This document shows positions 45,479-57,382 of a stretch of 64,000 nucleotides of DNA, one piece after another (the first letter of the stretch is position 1; every line of letters starts with the position of its first letter). The position numbers and the translations under genes are program-made. This DNA comes from Branchipolynoe longqiensis (Eukaryota; Annelida; Polychaeta; Phyllodocida; Polynoidae). The stretch covers positions 26,942,363 through 27,006,362 of the forward strand of contig CM059194.1 in NCBI GenBank assembly GCA_030323885.1. The letters are read 5' to 3'. A model generated the notes under the pieces. It ran no database searches and was not told the DNA's origin. It saw only the letters and a program-made list of their open reading frames with translations.

Positions 45479-46061
45479 AAAGCTTCACTGAAACTCTGAC
45501 ACTTAATGCCTCTCACGCCAAAGGAGCCTACGCCCCTCGACCCCTACCCCTCAACTCCATCAGATTGCTCACTGATTAAGTGTCCACATTGACCACGGGT
45601 TATCTAGTCACTAGTGGTGCAGTGTTTCTTGATTGCAGTGTTCGATTAGGAGGTTGTGTGTGTGGGGGGGGTGGTATGTCAGATAGCCTATAACATGGGC
45701 GTTATCAGTCAAAGAAATGACGTCAGAGGGCTGAATTTGTCCTCAAAGTTTATCAATCATTTTCATCCTAGCCAAGTTGGGTACTTTGGGAGGGGGGGCG
45801 GAGGGGGGGGAAGGGGGCAGCAGTAGATTGGTGTGATATACTGCAATTCACAGCTGTGATCTATTGCAAATCAAATATAACACAATCATAGTAGATCACA
45901 TCCATAGCACATGCAAATCAAGTATAAGACAGATGTAGTATATTATATGCCTGTGATCTACCGCAATTATGTTATACTTGATTTTAATGTCATGCTGTGT
46001 AATGAGGTGTCTTAACCCCACCCCACCCCCACCCCACCTACTCCCACCCACCCCCAGATGA
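45479..46061. other. No gene; fold-back segment at 45860-45990
   Basis: AATCAAATATAACACAAT..GTAGATCACA at 45868 mirrors TGTGATCTACCGCAATTATG at 45950. 45790-45822 is G-rich, and 45725 has a TGACGTCAGAGGG match to the 100-bp satellite. Pre-AT sequence is otherwise unremarkable. Confidence 0.45.
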
Positions 46062-46770
46062 AATGCCACTTGTCACGTCAGGCCCCATCCTGATATGACT
46101 TTAGGGGGCCAAATGTATGAAGCCGGGTTAGCGGTCCTAACCCATGCGTCACGCGGATTTCCCGGGTTAGCGGACAAAAGTGTCAATGTATGTGCCTGGG
46201 TTAGGCAAACACCTCGAGAATTAACGTCGCCCAAACTAACACCACGCCATAGGAAGTTTAACGTCCGTGTTAGCTACCGATTAGGCCCAAATCTATTCAA
46301 TGTGATCATATTTAACAGAATTACATACTCAAATCATGAAATTTCATTAAATTAACCCTAAATTTGAAGCCATATTAATGTAGCAGCTACATCGGCGGCG
46401 TTATTCATATTGTCGAATCGACTAATGTAAACTAAACAAATCGCCGCCGCCGCGACGTCGATATCCATATTGCCAGAACGCCGCTGCCGCCGCCGCCACT
46501 GCTGGTTTCGCGGCCGCCGAATCGGCGGGGACATTGCCAAATAGCGGAGCTCTCCGGCTACAGGCACAGAGGGATTTCCCAAATCTATAAATAACTGCTA
46601 GGTTAGCTATCACCGCCGCGCTTTGGCTACATACATTTCCCATGACCGATTTCCTAACGCCGACGTTAGCTAACCCGCCGGCTGCCCTTAACACCGGAGC
46701 AAATAAAAAGTTGTTCATACATTTGGGCCTAGATGTTGCTAGGGAGCAAATCCCCAACAAGCAAATTTAC
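46062..46770 (+). mobile_element. SINE S1 3' end split by a MITE
   Basis: CCCATCCTGATATGACTTTAG ends at 46104, and TAGATGTTGCTAGG resumes at 46730, exactly the S1 tail with TAG duplicated. Confidence 0.75.
46105..46729. mobile_element. MITE of the GGGCC-TTAGC family, 625 bp
   Basis: Ends GGGGCCAAATGTATGAA and TTCATACATTTGGGCC, flanked by TAG on both sides within the SINE. The interior has GC-rich CGCCGCCG segments. Three-base duplications fit PIF/Harbinger or a related superfamily. Confidence 0.8.
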
Positions 46771-47146
46771 ATTGATGATCTTGTGCCAATTATGGGTATT
46801 AAAGGGGGACTAGTCGGGGCTTATTGCAGATGGAAATCACCCATCTAGCCTCTCACCAGCGGGTGATAAACAGTGATATAGTAGCTACAATGTTACACTG
46901 TAAGCATGTGCGAACAATTTCTCTCAGTGTCATGAAAAGTTTAAGGAAAAAAATAAGTAGGAAGGTATTTATTGATGTCTTAAAATCCCATCCCATGCTG
47001 ACCAGTTTTCAGGAGAGTGACCCTCATATTTTGTCCATACGAGATCTTTTATAACATGAACTTTTGTAGTTGATTCACTGTGTCTTTCTGTTGCCCCTTT
47101 CCATCCAACACCACTGAAATAATACTCACACAATTTTTACTCACCT
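46771..47146. other. No recognisable gene
   Basis: A 76-residue + frame (46824-47054) has protein-like composition (basic, KSLRKKISRKV) but no family I recognise; it may be a piece of a transposon or host exon. Confidence 0.35.
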
Positions 47147-47661
47147 TTTAAAGTTGCATAATCCAATGGTTTTCAGTTTCTGTGATTTTTCTGAGATAAA
47201 TATATTAGATCGATCACTAGTATCTACTTTACATTAGTTTAAAGTTACTTTTATTTTAAATGATAAACTTTTGATATATTTGAAGTGCAAATGTGGAAAA
47301 TTAGTTTTGGCAAGCTTGCCAAAACTCTGACACCATTGACCTCTACAGTAACATGTTATATTAACTTGACTTGTGTTTTGGGGTGGGTGGTTGGTGTTGT
47401 GTGTGTGGGGTGGGGTTGGTGTGGTTGTTTTTGTTTTGTTTGGGGTTTTGGGGGGTGGGTTGTGTGTTGTGTGTGGTTGGTGTGGGGTGGTTTGTGGGGT
47501 GTGTGGTGTTGTGTGTGTTGTTGTTGTGTTGTGGGTCCCTTCTATGCGGAATCAAATGTTCAAAAAGTGCATCAGTATCTAAGTTAGATATGTAAAAATC
47601 AAATCTAGATAATTGTTTTGGTTTTGAAAATTTCATATTTCATCGGACTATGTAACTTTAA
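47147..47661 (+). mobile_element. TTAA-flanked MITE with a GT-rich insertion
   Basis: Left end TTTTAAAGTTGCATAATCC, right end CATCGGACTATGTAACTTTAA, and TTGGCAAGCTTGCCAAAAC in the middle. A GT/GGGGTTGG-rich block at 47370-47535 expands it. Confidence 0.7.
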
Positions 47662-48106
47662 TAAGGTTAGTGGGTGGGTGGTCTTGTATGCGTCTTCACC
47701 ACTTCACCCCCACCCCCCCCCCCACCCCCGCAGCCCGCCCCCATCTGACACCCCGACTACTGAGTGCTGATTCTGGTTACCCACACCCTATGCTAATTGG
47801 TAACCATAGTAATCCCGACTCAGTCCTGTATGCAGGCAGCAGGGTCCGCTACTGTTCCACCAGTGCATCACACACACGCTTCCACTCTGTGTGTGCTACC
47901 ACTGTTTGTGCTGTGTGCCCTGTGTTTGTCATGTACATTGCAGCAGCTGTGTATTGAGGGGGGGGGGGGGGGGTTGCAGCTGTGTGCTTCATGCCAGCGT
48001 GTGCAGGGACCAGAGCTGATCAGTGGCCTGCTGGTTCCCAGTGTTGGTAATTTGGAAGAGTCGTATTGACTCTGAAGAGTGCCACTGAAATCTACATATT
48101 TTCTAA
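47662..48106. other. No recognisable gene
   Basis: Poly-C at 47711-47723 and poly-G at 47958-47972. A 95-residue + frame lacks motifs. Confidence 0.4.
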
Positions 48107-48778
48107 CCTGGGCCTGTATGCATGGAGGTGTTAGCCGGCCAAGACTGGTTTTGGACGGGATTTCTAGTTTAGCAGCGAAAAGTTGCTATGCATGGAGCAG
48201 TGTTACGGAAACACCGCGAGTTTAAGGTCGGATATTCCAACACCACTGCATAGCAGGTTTACGGGCGGTGTTAGGTACCAATTAGGGCCAAATCTATTCA
48301 AAGCTATCATATTTAACAGAATTACATAGTCTAAAAGTGAATTTTGATCAAATTAACCCCAAAATCGAACCGATATTAACGCCGCCATTGCATCGGTGAT
48401 GATATTAATATTGTCGAATTGGCGAATGTAAACAAAACAAATCACCGCCACCACCACATCGGCAGCGATATATTATGGCCAAATCTATTCAAGGCTATCA
48501 TATTTAAAAAATTTGATCAAATTAAACCACAAATCGAAGCGATATTAACTCCGCCGCCACCGACGAATCGGCTGCGATATTGAGAAATAGCGGTGCTCGC
48601 CGGCAACAGGCTCAGAAGGATTTCCCAAATCTATAAATAACTGAACGTTTAGCTAACGCGAATGGATTAGGCACCCATGCATATGGCGTGACATACTTCG
48701 CGATGCTGGTGATAGCTACCCAGTGTTAGCAGTTAACACCACACAACACTAACACCGCTTCATGCATACGGCCCCAGG
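48107..48778. mobile_element. MITE of the GGGCC-TTAGC family, 672 bp
   Basis: Ends CCTGGGCCTGTATGCATGG and CATGCATACGGCCCCAGG. The interior matches 4795-4931 and 46105-46729 (AAACTGGTTTTGG, GGGATTTC, CCCAAATCTATAAATAACTG). An internal duplication starts GGCCAAATCTATTCAA at 48288 and 48478. Confidence 0.78.
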
Positions 48779-48839
48779 TTGGATTATCTGGTATTCTTCA
48801 TTTGAAGCATGCTCCGTATGAGTGCCACAAATACACCTA

Positions 48840-48930
48840 GTTACTCCCGCGGCGCTGTCTCTGTGACAGGGCTGCTGAACAATCCGTTAGAAAAAGTGTC
48901 GGAAGGCTGGGTTATGGAAAATAACCAAAT
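48840..48930 (-). repeat. Interspersed repeat shared with 10300-10415
   Basis: GAAAAAGTGTCGGAAGGCTG is the reverse of CAGCCTTCCGGCACTTCTTTTT at 10346. Type unknown. Confidence 0.5.
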
Positions 48931-48992
48931 GATTTTGTAAACTAATATGCTAAATATATTGTCCAAATACTTATCTATCATAATCCATAATC

Positions 48993-49130
48993 CGGGTCGG
49001 CAGCATAGCCCATATTCACAGCGAGAAATGTTTGTTTTTGTTCAAACCATCGCTTTTACATGTAAAAGCATACAATCAATTTTGTGCCAATAGACACTCA
49101 TGAATTTTGAAAACTCACAATCATATGTAG
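48993..49130 (-). mobile_element. LINE 3' fragment lacking its terminal tail
   Basis: GGGTCGGCAGCATAGCCCAT through the ACATGTAAAAGC palindrome. The last about 25 bp and the TGAT repeat are missing, so it was cut after insertion. Confidence 0.7.
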
Positions 49131-49311
49131 ATAAATAGACTTTAAAGTCAGATCGCAAGCTTTCTGTGGCCACCATCTTGGCTTGGTTTTTTTAATTGTC
49201 TCCTAGATTCTCAATTGTATGCTAATATAGATCAACACAGTGTGCTGCAACTACCACCTGCACAGCTTATTTATAGTTAATGTCTACTGAAGCAGTTTTT
49301 GCTCAGACTTA

Positions 49312-49915
49312 AGGCCCTATCACACTATGACCTAACAACATCAGCGTAGGCACAATGTGAAAATAATTATATTACCTCGAAGTTCTCGGCGTAGTATGCA
49401 AATTGCGGCACAAGTTGGATGTCGATGCAGCGTAGTTGACATGGGTGTGACGTCACCGTGACGTCGGGCTAGCGTATTGTGTAAGAGTCGGGCTGGCGAC
49501 ACTCCAGCATGCACGACGCCGGGCTAGCATGACTTTGACGGTCCCTTAGTGTTGGCCTGGCGTGATCACGCCTGCGCCAATGTTGCCACATCCGACTCGA
49601 CCGTTATATCTCAACGTCAGTCGACATCTGTCGACCGAGAGCCTAACTTCGCCCTAACGTCACACCAACGTCATCAGCATGATCACAGCGTGTGGCTGAC
49701 ACGTTCGACGTAACGGGAACGTTGGCCGACGTCAGTCAAAGCACCCGACCCACCCACGCCTTGTGTATATACGTTCACACCACGTTCAGAACACGTTCGA
49801 ATGACGTCACCAACATTAGGCGCACGCTAAAGGGTTGTCAATGACGTCAACTACGTCAGGACACGTTAGCGAAACGTTGGAGCGACGTTCACCACGCGCC
49901 ACACTCATTCATTAG
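49312..49915 (+). mobile_element. PIF/Harbinger-like MITE, copy 4, right end lost
   Basis: Starts AGGCCCTATCACACTATGAC after TTA. AGTTCTCGGCGTAGTATGC is shared with 28310 and 31140. No matching right inverted end is seen before the 18-bp array. Confidence 0.65.
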
Positions 49916-50068
49916 AGCTATCGCATAAAACAGTACTATAGCGTAAAACAATACTATGGCATAAAACATCGATATGGCATAAAACAGCACTATGGCATAA
50001 AACAAGACTACAGCATAAAACAGCACTATGACATAAAACAGCACTATGGTATAAAACAGCACTATGAC
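49916..50068 (+). repeat. 18-bp tandem repeat
   Basis: Eight or more copies of GCATAAAACAGCACTATG with a few substitutions. Confidence 0.9.
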
Positions 50069-50324
50069 TGCTTACCGGTTAGAGTCCCTTCACCCTTTGA
50101 TCCCCAGAGAAGGCGTTACATGATGCGGCTGATATAAGGTTGTCGGGTGCAGACCCGTAGACATGGGTTTTGGCACCATGCCAAGGCAATACTTCTGAGG
50201 CAGGCTTTTCCCCCCAATCTATTGACCCTTTATAATTATATGCAACATGCACTGGTAGATACAATCAGAGAGCGTGTATAGATCCACTGCCATCAGAGGG
50301 CAGCTTAATAGTGAAAATCCTCTA
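50069..50324. other. No recognisable gene
   Basis: Contains the hAT-like MITE end fragment CAGAGAGCGTGTATAGATCC at 50266 and a partial satellite phrase (CCATCAGAGGGCAG) just after. Confidence 0.45.
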
Positions 50325-50590
50325 CAGTATAACCCCGTTAAATCAAACTTGAAGGGACCCTAGAAATTTGTTTGGATTAACCGATCATTGGTTTAACCGA
50401 GCTATGGCTTTGACTTTGAGTAAGCGTGGATTTCACATGTAATATACAATGTATGTGGACACTGATTGTTTGTTTAATGTATATACAGTATACTCCCGTT
50501 AAACCAAGCTCAGTTAAACCAAACGATCGGTTAATCGAAACTATTTTCGGCGGCCCGGAAAAATACTACCATTTATCATATTAAAAAAGT
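50325..50590 (+). mobile_element. Two pogo-like MITE ends in tandem
   Basis: CAGTATAACCCCGTTAAATC at 50325 and CAGTATACTCCCGTTAAACC at 50486, each preceded by TA. The second has GGCGGCCCGGAAAAATACT, shared with 24998-25132. Confidence 0.6.
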
Positions 50591-50639
50591 CTCAGATGAC
50601 CTTATAACCACATGAAAGACTATGCAACTTTAAGAACCA

Positions 50640-50815
50640 TAATAAGCACCACCAACAATAGCCACCACCCTGCCCTCTGGCGTCGCTAGATGAACTAATA
50701 TTGTGGGTGGCAGCTCGCTGTGCCGCCTGCTCTGTGGAAAAGGTCTTATAGAGGATTTCCACAAGTAACCCACCCTCTGACATCACTGGAAGAATTAATA
50801 TTGTGGGTAGTATAT
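50640..50815 (-). repeat. Partial copies of the 100-bp satellite, reverse
   Basis: CTTATAGAGGATTTCCAC and CCCTCTGACATCACTGGAAG then AATTAATATTGTGGGTAG mirror the satellite at 21441-24218. Confidence 0.75.
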
Positions 50816-50833
50816 CTCTCTCACACTAACTAT

Positions 50834-51185
50834 GTTATATACAGTGATTCGTTCTCCTGCCTCCTGGCTGTTGCTGGACTGAAAACAAATCACCCTATTC
50901 TAGCAACGGTCATCTATAAAATGGACCAACTGGCAACGGATGGGTATGACATCCACCTGTGCTGGGTTCCTGGCCATGCCGGCATACAAGGAAACGAACG
51001 AGCTGATCGGGCTGCGAAGAAGGCCCTGAACTGTGATCTTGAACCGTGTCTGATCCCTCACTCTGATCTGAAACCACTAATAACTACCCACATAAAATCC
51101 AAATGGCAACATGAGTGGGATGAAAATATCAATAAACTTAAAGAAATTGAACCATCTGTGGGAAACCCACCACAGACCCATGCGC
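50834..51185 (+). pseudogene. LINE ORF2 fragment (RNase H second half), + strand
   Basis: The frame carries YSDSFSCLLAV, CWVPGHAGIQGNERADRAA and HSDLKPLITTHIK. It starts inside RNase H and ends before the zinc motif, where an S2 repeat begins. Its only stop-free neighbours come from the satellite, so the frame's apparent start is an accident of the fusion. Confidence 0.75.
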
Positions 51186-51520
51186 GAGGTCGGCGGAATT
51201 ATAAGTCTTTGAAATGGTCATTTAATGCTTACAATTACATACATACAGGCAATGCATTTATAAAAACATACACAGGGTAGGTTCAACAACCATACAGCGC
51301 GTAGCTTGTACAGGATCATGGTCACGGCAACCATTGTCATGGGGGTGATGAAAATGGGAAATATTGGGCCTAGAGCAGGACTCGAGCCCACATCTCTTTG
51401 CATTCAAGACCAGTGTGCTAACCATTACACCACCTAGGCTCCCTGATATCAACACACTACCCACGCCTACCTGTCTATGTGGTTACTTGCCTGAGAGGTC
51501 ATTGCAGACTACTGCAATCA
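51186..51520 (-). mobile_element. tRNA-box repeat (family S2), one long unit
   Basis: On the - strand: linker (51520-51436), tRNA-like unit (51435-51360; GGAGCCTAGGTGGTGTAATGG, box B GGGCTCGAGTCC), tail (51350-51225) and the start of the next linker (51210-51186). Consistent with a tandem organisation. Confidence 0.65.
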
Positions 51521-51799
51521 AAACCAGTTAATATTATCGTGGAGGCTCAGGATAACAGTGTGGGTGGCTTTGCACATTTGCCTCCGATTCCTGCAGCTAG
51601 GGAACTGTGTTACAAGCAGTTCATTGATAATGCATCTCTTCTGGATTAGTCTTCGATGTCATTGAGAAAGATCAAATCTCTAGTGTGCCCACAAAAACAG
51701 TTACTGGCAATAGCGCAGAGAAGGAAACTAACACGGTTTGGGCACGTAACCCAACACGACAGCCACCTTATTCTGATCCTACAAGGGGCGCCTTGGAGA
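51521..51799. other. No recognisable gene
   Basis: Unique-looking sequence. A short + frame at 51656-51790 (SLRKIKSLVCPQKQLLAIAQ) has no recognised family; it might be a LINE or host fragment. Confidence 0.35.
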
Positions 51800-52062
51800 A
51801 GCAGAAGTCAAACCAATGACTTAAAAATTTATACTTGTCGCTTCCTAGACTGGTGCTTGGCATTATTAGGATAGGACAAGGACTGGTTTGCTCAGTGTCA
51901 GGATAATGTGACTGAGTGGGATATCATGTCATGGTGCTGGTGGCCTGGTCTTCCAGTGGGGCAGCACTGTAAAGTCACCATGAGTGCGCAATGTCACAAG
52001 TTGGTACCCATCCTGATATGACCTTAGATGTTGCTAGGACATAAAACAACAACAAACAAATG
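51800..52062 (+). mobile_element. SINE S1, 5' truncated
   Basis: CAAACCAATGACTTAAAAATT through the full body to TTGCTAGGACATAAAACAAC, then (AAAC)n. Confidence 0.75.
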
Positions 52063-52194
52063 TCACCGTTGATGCCAGAAAAAGAGGTGGTTCGACACCG
52101 TGAAGGAGCGGACGAACCTTTCCTTGCCAGAGCTCCTCTTCACAACCAGTGAGAGACAGAAATGGCAGAAGACTGTACCATGTGACGGTGGGGG

Positions 52195-52375
52195 CATGAT
52201 GAAATGGGAAACATTGCACCTAGAGCAGGATTCAAATCCACACCGCTTAGATTCCGGGCTAGTGTGCTAACCATTACATCACCTAGGCTCCCTGATATGA
52301 TCACTCTATCTACGCCCACCTGTCCATGTGGCTCCTCACTAGATAGGTCAGTGTAGACCACTACAATTATAATGG
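52195..52375 (-). mobile_element. tRNA-box repeat (family S2)
   Basis: On the - strand: linker (52375-52290), tRNA-like unit (52290-52215), end GGTGCAATGTTTCCCATTTC. Confidence 0.65.
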
Positions 52376-52384
52376 TAGCTTCAC

Positions 52385-52683
52385 TTAAAGCTGTATAGTA
52401 CGATGAAAACATCAAGTTTTCAAAACCAAATAAATTATCTACATTTGATTCTACATATCTAAGTTAGACACTGATTCACTTATTAAACATGTGTTGCCAG
52501 AATCAGATACATATGGGAAAACTCAGGGCAATTTAATAGAATCTGTTACTGGTTTTGGCATGCTTGCCAAAATTAAAACAAAAGTTAATTAAAATTAAAG
52601 TAAAGTGGGTTATAATGTCCAACCGAATATACTTATCTCAGAAAATAACATAAACTTAAAACCATCTGATTATGCAACTTTAA
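52385..52683 (+). mobile_element. TTAA-flanked MITE, complete (299 bp)
   Basis: TTAAAGCTGTATAGTACGATG at the left, CATCTGATTATGCAACTTTAA at the right, TTAA on both sides, GGCATGCTTGCC in the middle. Confidence 0.75.
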
Positions 52684-52960
52684 GTCCACCCAAAGAAACA
52701 AGTTTTTGTTTGTTTTGTTTGTTTGGTAAAGTCTTCCACCATGTAAGCGGAAGCTGCGCCCTGGCGTGCTGGGTCTCGGCTGCAGTCCTCAATGAGGGGC
52801 CAGCCAAACTCGGAACAGCGGTATTACAACAAGCCCTCCCCGTAGAACTAGACCAGGCTATGGCGGCTCGTAGCAAACACTTAATCAGGCTTCATCATCG
52901 CAGATTGTCTCGATCTGAAAGCATTCGTTTAGCTGCGTCTGCCTCTTGGTCCAAACCCTA
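52684..52960 (+). other. Unrecognised coding-like segment beside an LTR
   Basis: One + frame here (about 75 residues, ending inside the LTR) is Ala/Leu/Arg-rich with protein-like composition (VELDQAMAARSKHLIRLHHR). It has no start or family I can name. It could be a retroelement Gag scrap or host exon. Confidence 0.3.
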
Positions 52961-53965
<1,005 letters not shown>

Positions 53966-54184
53966 CCTACCATCTCCCCCCCCCCCCCCAATAAAGTCCA
54001 ATCTGCAAAGCACAGATTGTCAATCTCGGTGAACACCACTTTAATAACCACATAACATATGGTCCTGGTAAGGGGCCGTCCAACTTTGTCAACATTTTAA
54101 AGGTAGTACAGAGAGTACAACCTTTCCAGACCCCCCCACTTACCCCCCCCCCCCGGTCCGCCCGAAAGTAGTATACCCACACAT
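53966..54184. other. No recognisable gene
   Basis: Poly-C at 53979-53989 and 54145-54154. CAATCTGCAAAGCACAGATTG at 54000-54020 is a near-perfect palindrome. Confidence 0.4.
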
Positions 54185-54800
54185 CAACATTTTACTACGG
54201 ACCCAGATGGAGTCGCTGAATGAGTTGAGTGTCTGCCTCCCATTTTGGTAGATCAAGGGATTTGAAACCCTGTGTAAAAAGGCTAAGGCTCGAATCTGTG
54301 ACTGTGTAGGCAGGCTATAGTGAAATCAATACAGACAAAGAGAAAGGAAGGGTATAAAGTGTAAAGAAGATGAGAGAGTCAAGCCCTCTGGTTTATTATT
54401 TATATGGTTACATGGGTTCATTGTTGAGTATCACCCCACCCTTTTCCCCCAATGGAAGACAAGCATTCTTCGCCCTACCAATAGGGATCCAGCATTCCTG
54501 GTCCCCATGGATACCAGTGGTCTGGCCATGGCTCCATGGCCACCACCAACCTTCACCTTTGAGGGTGGTGATCACTATCCCAGCAGAGGGGTAGGCCCTG
54601 AGTGCACCCACACCCAGACCTGCCAGCACCACTATGTCTATTTACATCCCACTCAGGCACCACCAGCCCATATATATATATATATACATACATGTGCCTG
54701 GTCACTTACACCGATCAGTAATAGAACATTTGCATTCCCCCCTATGCTGTATATCGGAATATTTTACACCTGGGTTTGAACCGTGATTGAGTCAAACCAA
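54185..54800 (+). mobile_element. SINE S1 (second head type) split by a solo LTR
   Basis: GTCGCTGAATGAGTTGAGTG and GATTTGAAACCCTG stop at 54272. CCTGGGTTTGAACC then GAGTCAAACCAAT resume at 54769, completing box B and the S1 post-head. Confidence 0.65.
54273..54768 (-). mobile_element. Solo LTR (496 bp), family L2, copy 2
   Basis: On the - strand begins TGTAAAATATTCCGATATAC and ends with CTTTTTACA; CCTG is duplicated (54269-54272 and 54769-54772). Matches 20076-20659 mainly at both ends (TTTCACTATAGCCTGCCTAC). Confidence 0.75.
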
Positions 54801-54858
54801 TAAGTTTAAAATGTACATGTGTCGGCAGTACTAGGGTAAGAGGAGGGGAGTAGTGGAA

Positions 54859-56290
54859 TGATTGATTGATTGGTGGTTGCTTTACGCCGTGTCGGCAGCA
54901 TAGGCCATATTCACGGCGAGAAATGTTTGTTTTTGTTCAAACCATCGCTTTTACATGTAAAAGCATACAATCAATTTTGTGTCAATGGACACTCATGAAT
55001 TTTGTAAACTCACAATCATATAGCTAAATAAAAGTCTAAATGATAGTATTATTCACTGATGAAATTTGTTTAAAAACCTATATGAGTTGGTACAAACCAG
55101 CTGCCCTCAAAAAGGCTAAAATCTTTTCTTGTTTTACTTTAGTAAAAAGGTCTTGCATGTTGTTTGCAGTGTAAAATTGTTGGCGCAGGGCCATGAAATC
55201 CACACAGTTTAATAAAATGTGTTTTAATGTCAGTGGGGACTGACATCCAATACATTCAGGGGGAGGCTCCCCCTTGAGCAGAAAAACGTGTGTTAGCCAC
55301 GAGTGGCCAATATGGCATCTTGTTAAAACAACCTGGTCGTGTCGCCCTTCCAGGCGACTCTGCGGCAGTCCGTTCACGGAGGGGGTAATTCTATGGAGTT
55401 TGTTGTCTGGGTGTTCATCCCATTCGATCTGCCATAGGTTCCAAATGTATTTTTGAATGGTAGGTTTCAGATCAGAGTGGGGAATATGACAGTGTTCCAA
55501 AGGAGCAGTCAGGGCTCGAGTGGCCGCTTGATCTGCTCTCTCATTTCCTGGGATACCCACATGACTAGGCACCCAACATAGGTGAATGTCAAATTTTGCT
55601 ATTGAAAGAGAGTTTAGTTTAATGAGTACTTTAAGTAGTATTGGGTGGTCCAGTTTCCTATTGTTTAAAGCCTGAAGGCAGGAAAAAGAGTCAGTGAAAA
55701 TGATGAATTTATGACTGGCTGAGGTTTCGATGCACTCTAACGCGAGTAGGAGTGCTCGTGCCTCAGCAGTAAAGATAGAACTCTGATCTGGAATACGCGT
55801 ACCTAATTCACGTCCGTGGACGATTGCTGCCGCAGAGACTCTGTTGTCTGTCTTTGACCCATCCGTGTAAACGGCTAGGTGGGAGCTAAAAGCACTTCGC
55901 ACATCGATAAAGCTTTCATGATATGAAAGTGGGTGCGTCTGAGATTTCTTCGACATGGCCAGCTGGAGGATGATGTTTGGTTTCCTCAGCTGCCACGGAG
56001 GAACATCTGAATATTGTGAGAGTGCTATGTTATGTATATTTGCCCTCAGGGCCTCCAAATGAGGCTTTATTCTGAGGCCTAACGGCTTTATGTATGTTGG
56101 CCTTGATTCATAGAGGTGTTCATATGGTGGCATAAAAATGTAGTTATATGCAGGATTTAAAATATTTCCTTTTAATTTTATCGCATATTGCATAGACAGT
56201 TTGAGCCTTCTACTCTTAAGTGAAGGTTCTCGGCCTTCGACATAAAGGCTCTGGACGGGTGGAATGAAGAAGACCAAATGTCTGTGATTG
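54859..56290 (-). mobile_element. LINE copy D, 5' truncated, best ORF2 remnant
   Basis: TGAT tail, 3' UTR identical in plan to 22659-23128, then a clean ORF2 C-terminal part to about 56290, where it is truncated. Confidence 0.88.
55078..56277 (-). pseudogene. LINE ORF2 C-terminal part: RNase H and zinc motif, frame intact
   Basis: A 399-residue open stretch, 5' truncated; the apparent start codon is TTG and not meaningful. Residues 1-115 are the RT-RNase H linker. RNase H spans about 130-255 with Asp139 (YTDGS), Glu172 (FTAEARALL), Asp196 (FTDSFS) and Asp249 (NERAD), all four catalytic acids present. The C-terminal zinc motif is Cys342-x2-Cys345-x7-His353-x4-Cys358. RNase H plus this arrangement is characteristic of I-superfamily LINEs (I, Nimb). 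No RT is present, so it cannot mobilise on its own. Confidence 0.85.
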
Positions 56291-56317
56291 AAAATGTCCC
56301 TGCTTATTCAATTTATG

Positions 56318-56446
56318 TACCATCATGGGGATAATGAACATGGCAAATATTGCACCTATAAGAGATTTTGAAACCACACTTATTCCCCTTTCAGGGATAG
56401 CCGGATAACCATTACACTAGCTAGGCTCCCTGATGCAATCACCCCC
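56318..56446 (-). mobile_element. tRNA-box repeat (family S2), degraded
   Basis: On the - strand GGGAGCCTAGCTAGTGTAATGG and TGGTTTCAAAATCTC (box B weakened), end GCAATATTTGCCATG. It runs into a hairpin at 56447-56489. Confidence 0.6.
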
Positions 56447-56489
56447 ATCCACACCAACCTCTCTACAGCAGAGAGAGGTTGGTGTGGAT
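56447..56489. repeat. 18-bp perfect inverted repeat
   Basis: ATCCACACCAACCTCTCT and its complement 7 bases later, at the S2-LINE junction. It is made of linker sequence in two orientations. Confidence 0.85.
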
Positions 56490-56733
56490 ATAGTTTACTA
56501 AATAGATTCTATCAATTATTAATAAAACTTTTCTTTTTCTATGGGAATTTGTTTCCCTTGACCACAAATATATGATTGTGAGCTTTCTAATTTAATGAGT
56601 GTCTATTGGCACATAATTGATTGTCTGCTTTTACATGTAGAAGCGATGGGTTGAACAGAAAACAAACATTTCTCGCCGTGAATATGGCCTATGCTGCCGA
56701 CACGGCGTAAAGCAACCACCAATCAATCAATCT
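56482..56733 (+). mobile_element. LINE 3' end, + strand, 5' truncated
   Basis: Starts TAGTTTACTAAATAGATTC and ends GCGTAAAGCAACCACCAATC then AATCAATC. Same subfamily as copy C. Confidence 0.8.
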
Positions 56734-56870
56734 CTATATAGCTCATTGCCAGAAGCCAGTGCAGTACTACAGTACGAAAAAACACATATATATGAAGACC
56801 ATATGTATTCAAGCATATGACTATTATTCGAACCAGGATTACTATATATATGTGATGTATAACGTTTATT

Positions 56871-57165
56871 ATGATTGATTGGTGGTTGCTTTACGCCGTG
56901 TCGGCAGCATAGGCCATATTCACGGCGAGAAATGTTTGTTTTTGTTCAAACCATCGCTTTTACATGTAAAAGCATACAATCAATTGTGTGCCAATAGACA
57001 CTCATGACTTTTTTAAACTCACAATCATATAGTTTCTGGTCAAGCTAAATAAAATTCTAGATGATAGTATTATTCACTGGTGAAATTTGTTTAAAAAGCT
57101 ATATGAGGTAGTACAAACCAGCTGCCCTCAAAAAGACTCAAATCTTTTCTTGTTTTACTTTAGTT
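56871..57165 (-). mobile_element. LINE 3' end, 5' truncated
   Basis: GATTGATTGGTGGTTGCTTT through CTTTTCTTGTTTTACTTTAG. Ends where 57166 starts a repeat (TATAACGTATTATGCGAG) also seen near 9425. Confidence 0.8.
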
Positions 57166-57344
57166 ATAACGTATTATGCGAGTATAAAGTTATGTAACGG
57201 AATATTACTTAATCTTCCGTAAGATATGATACTGTACCGGTTGCAGCATCTCGCCCACCTCACCTCCACCAGATGTTGACCAGTGTCAGTCGCACCAGAG
57301 GAGTTGTGTATATTGAATAATTTATCACAATGTGACAGGAATAG

Positions 57345-57377
<33 letters not shown>

Positions 57378-57382
<5 letters not shown>

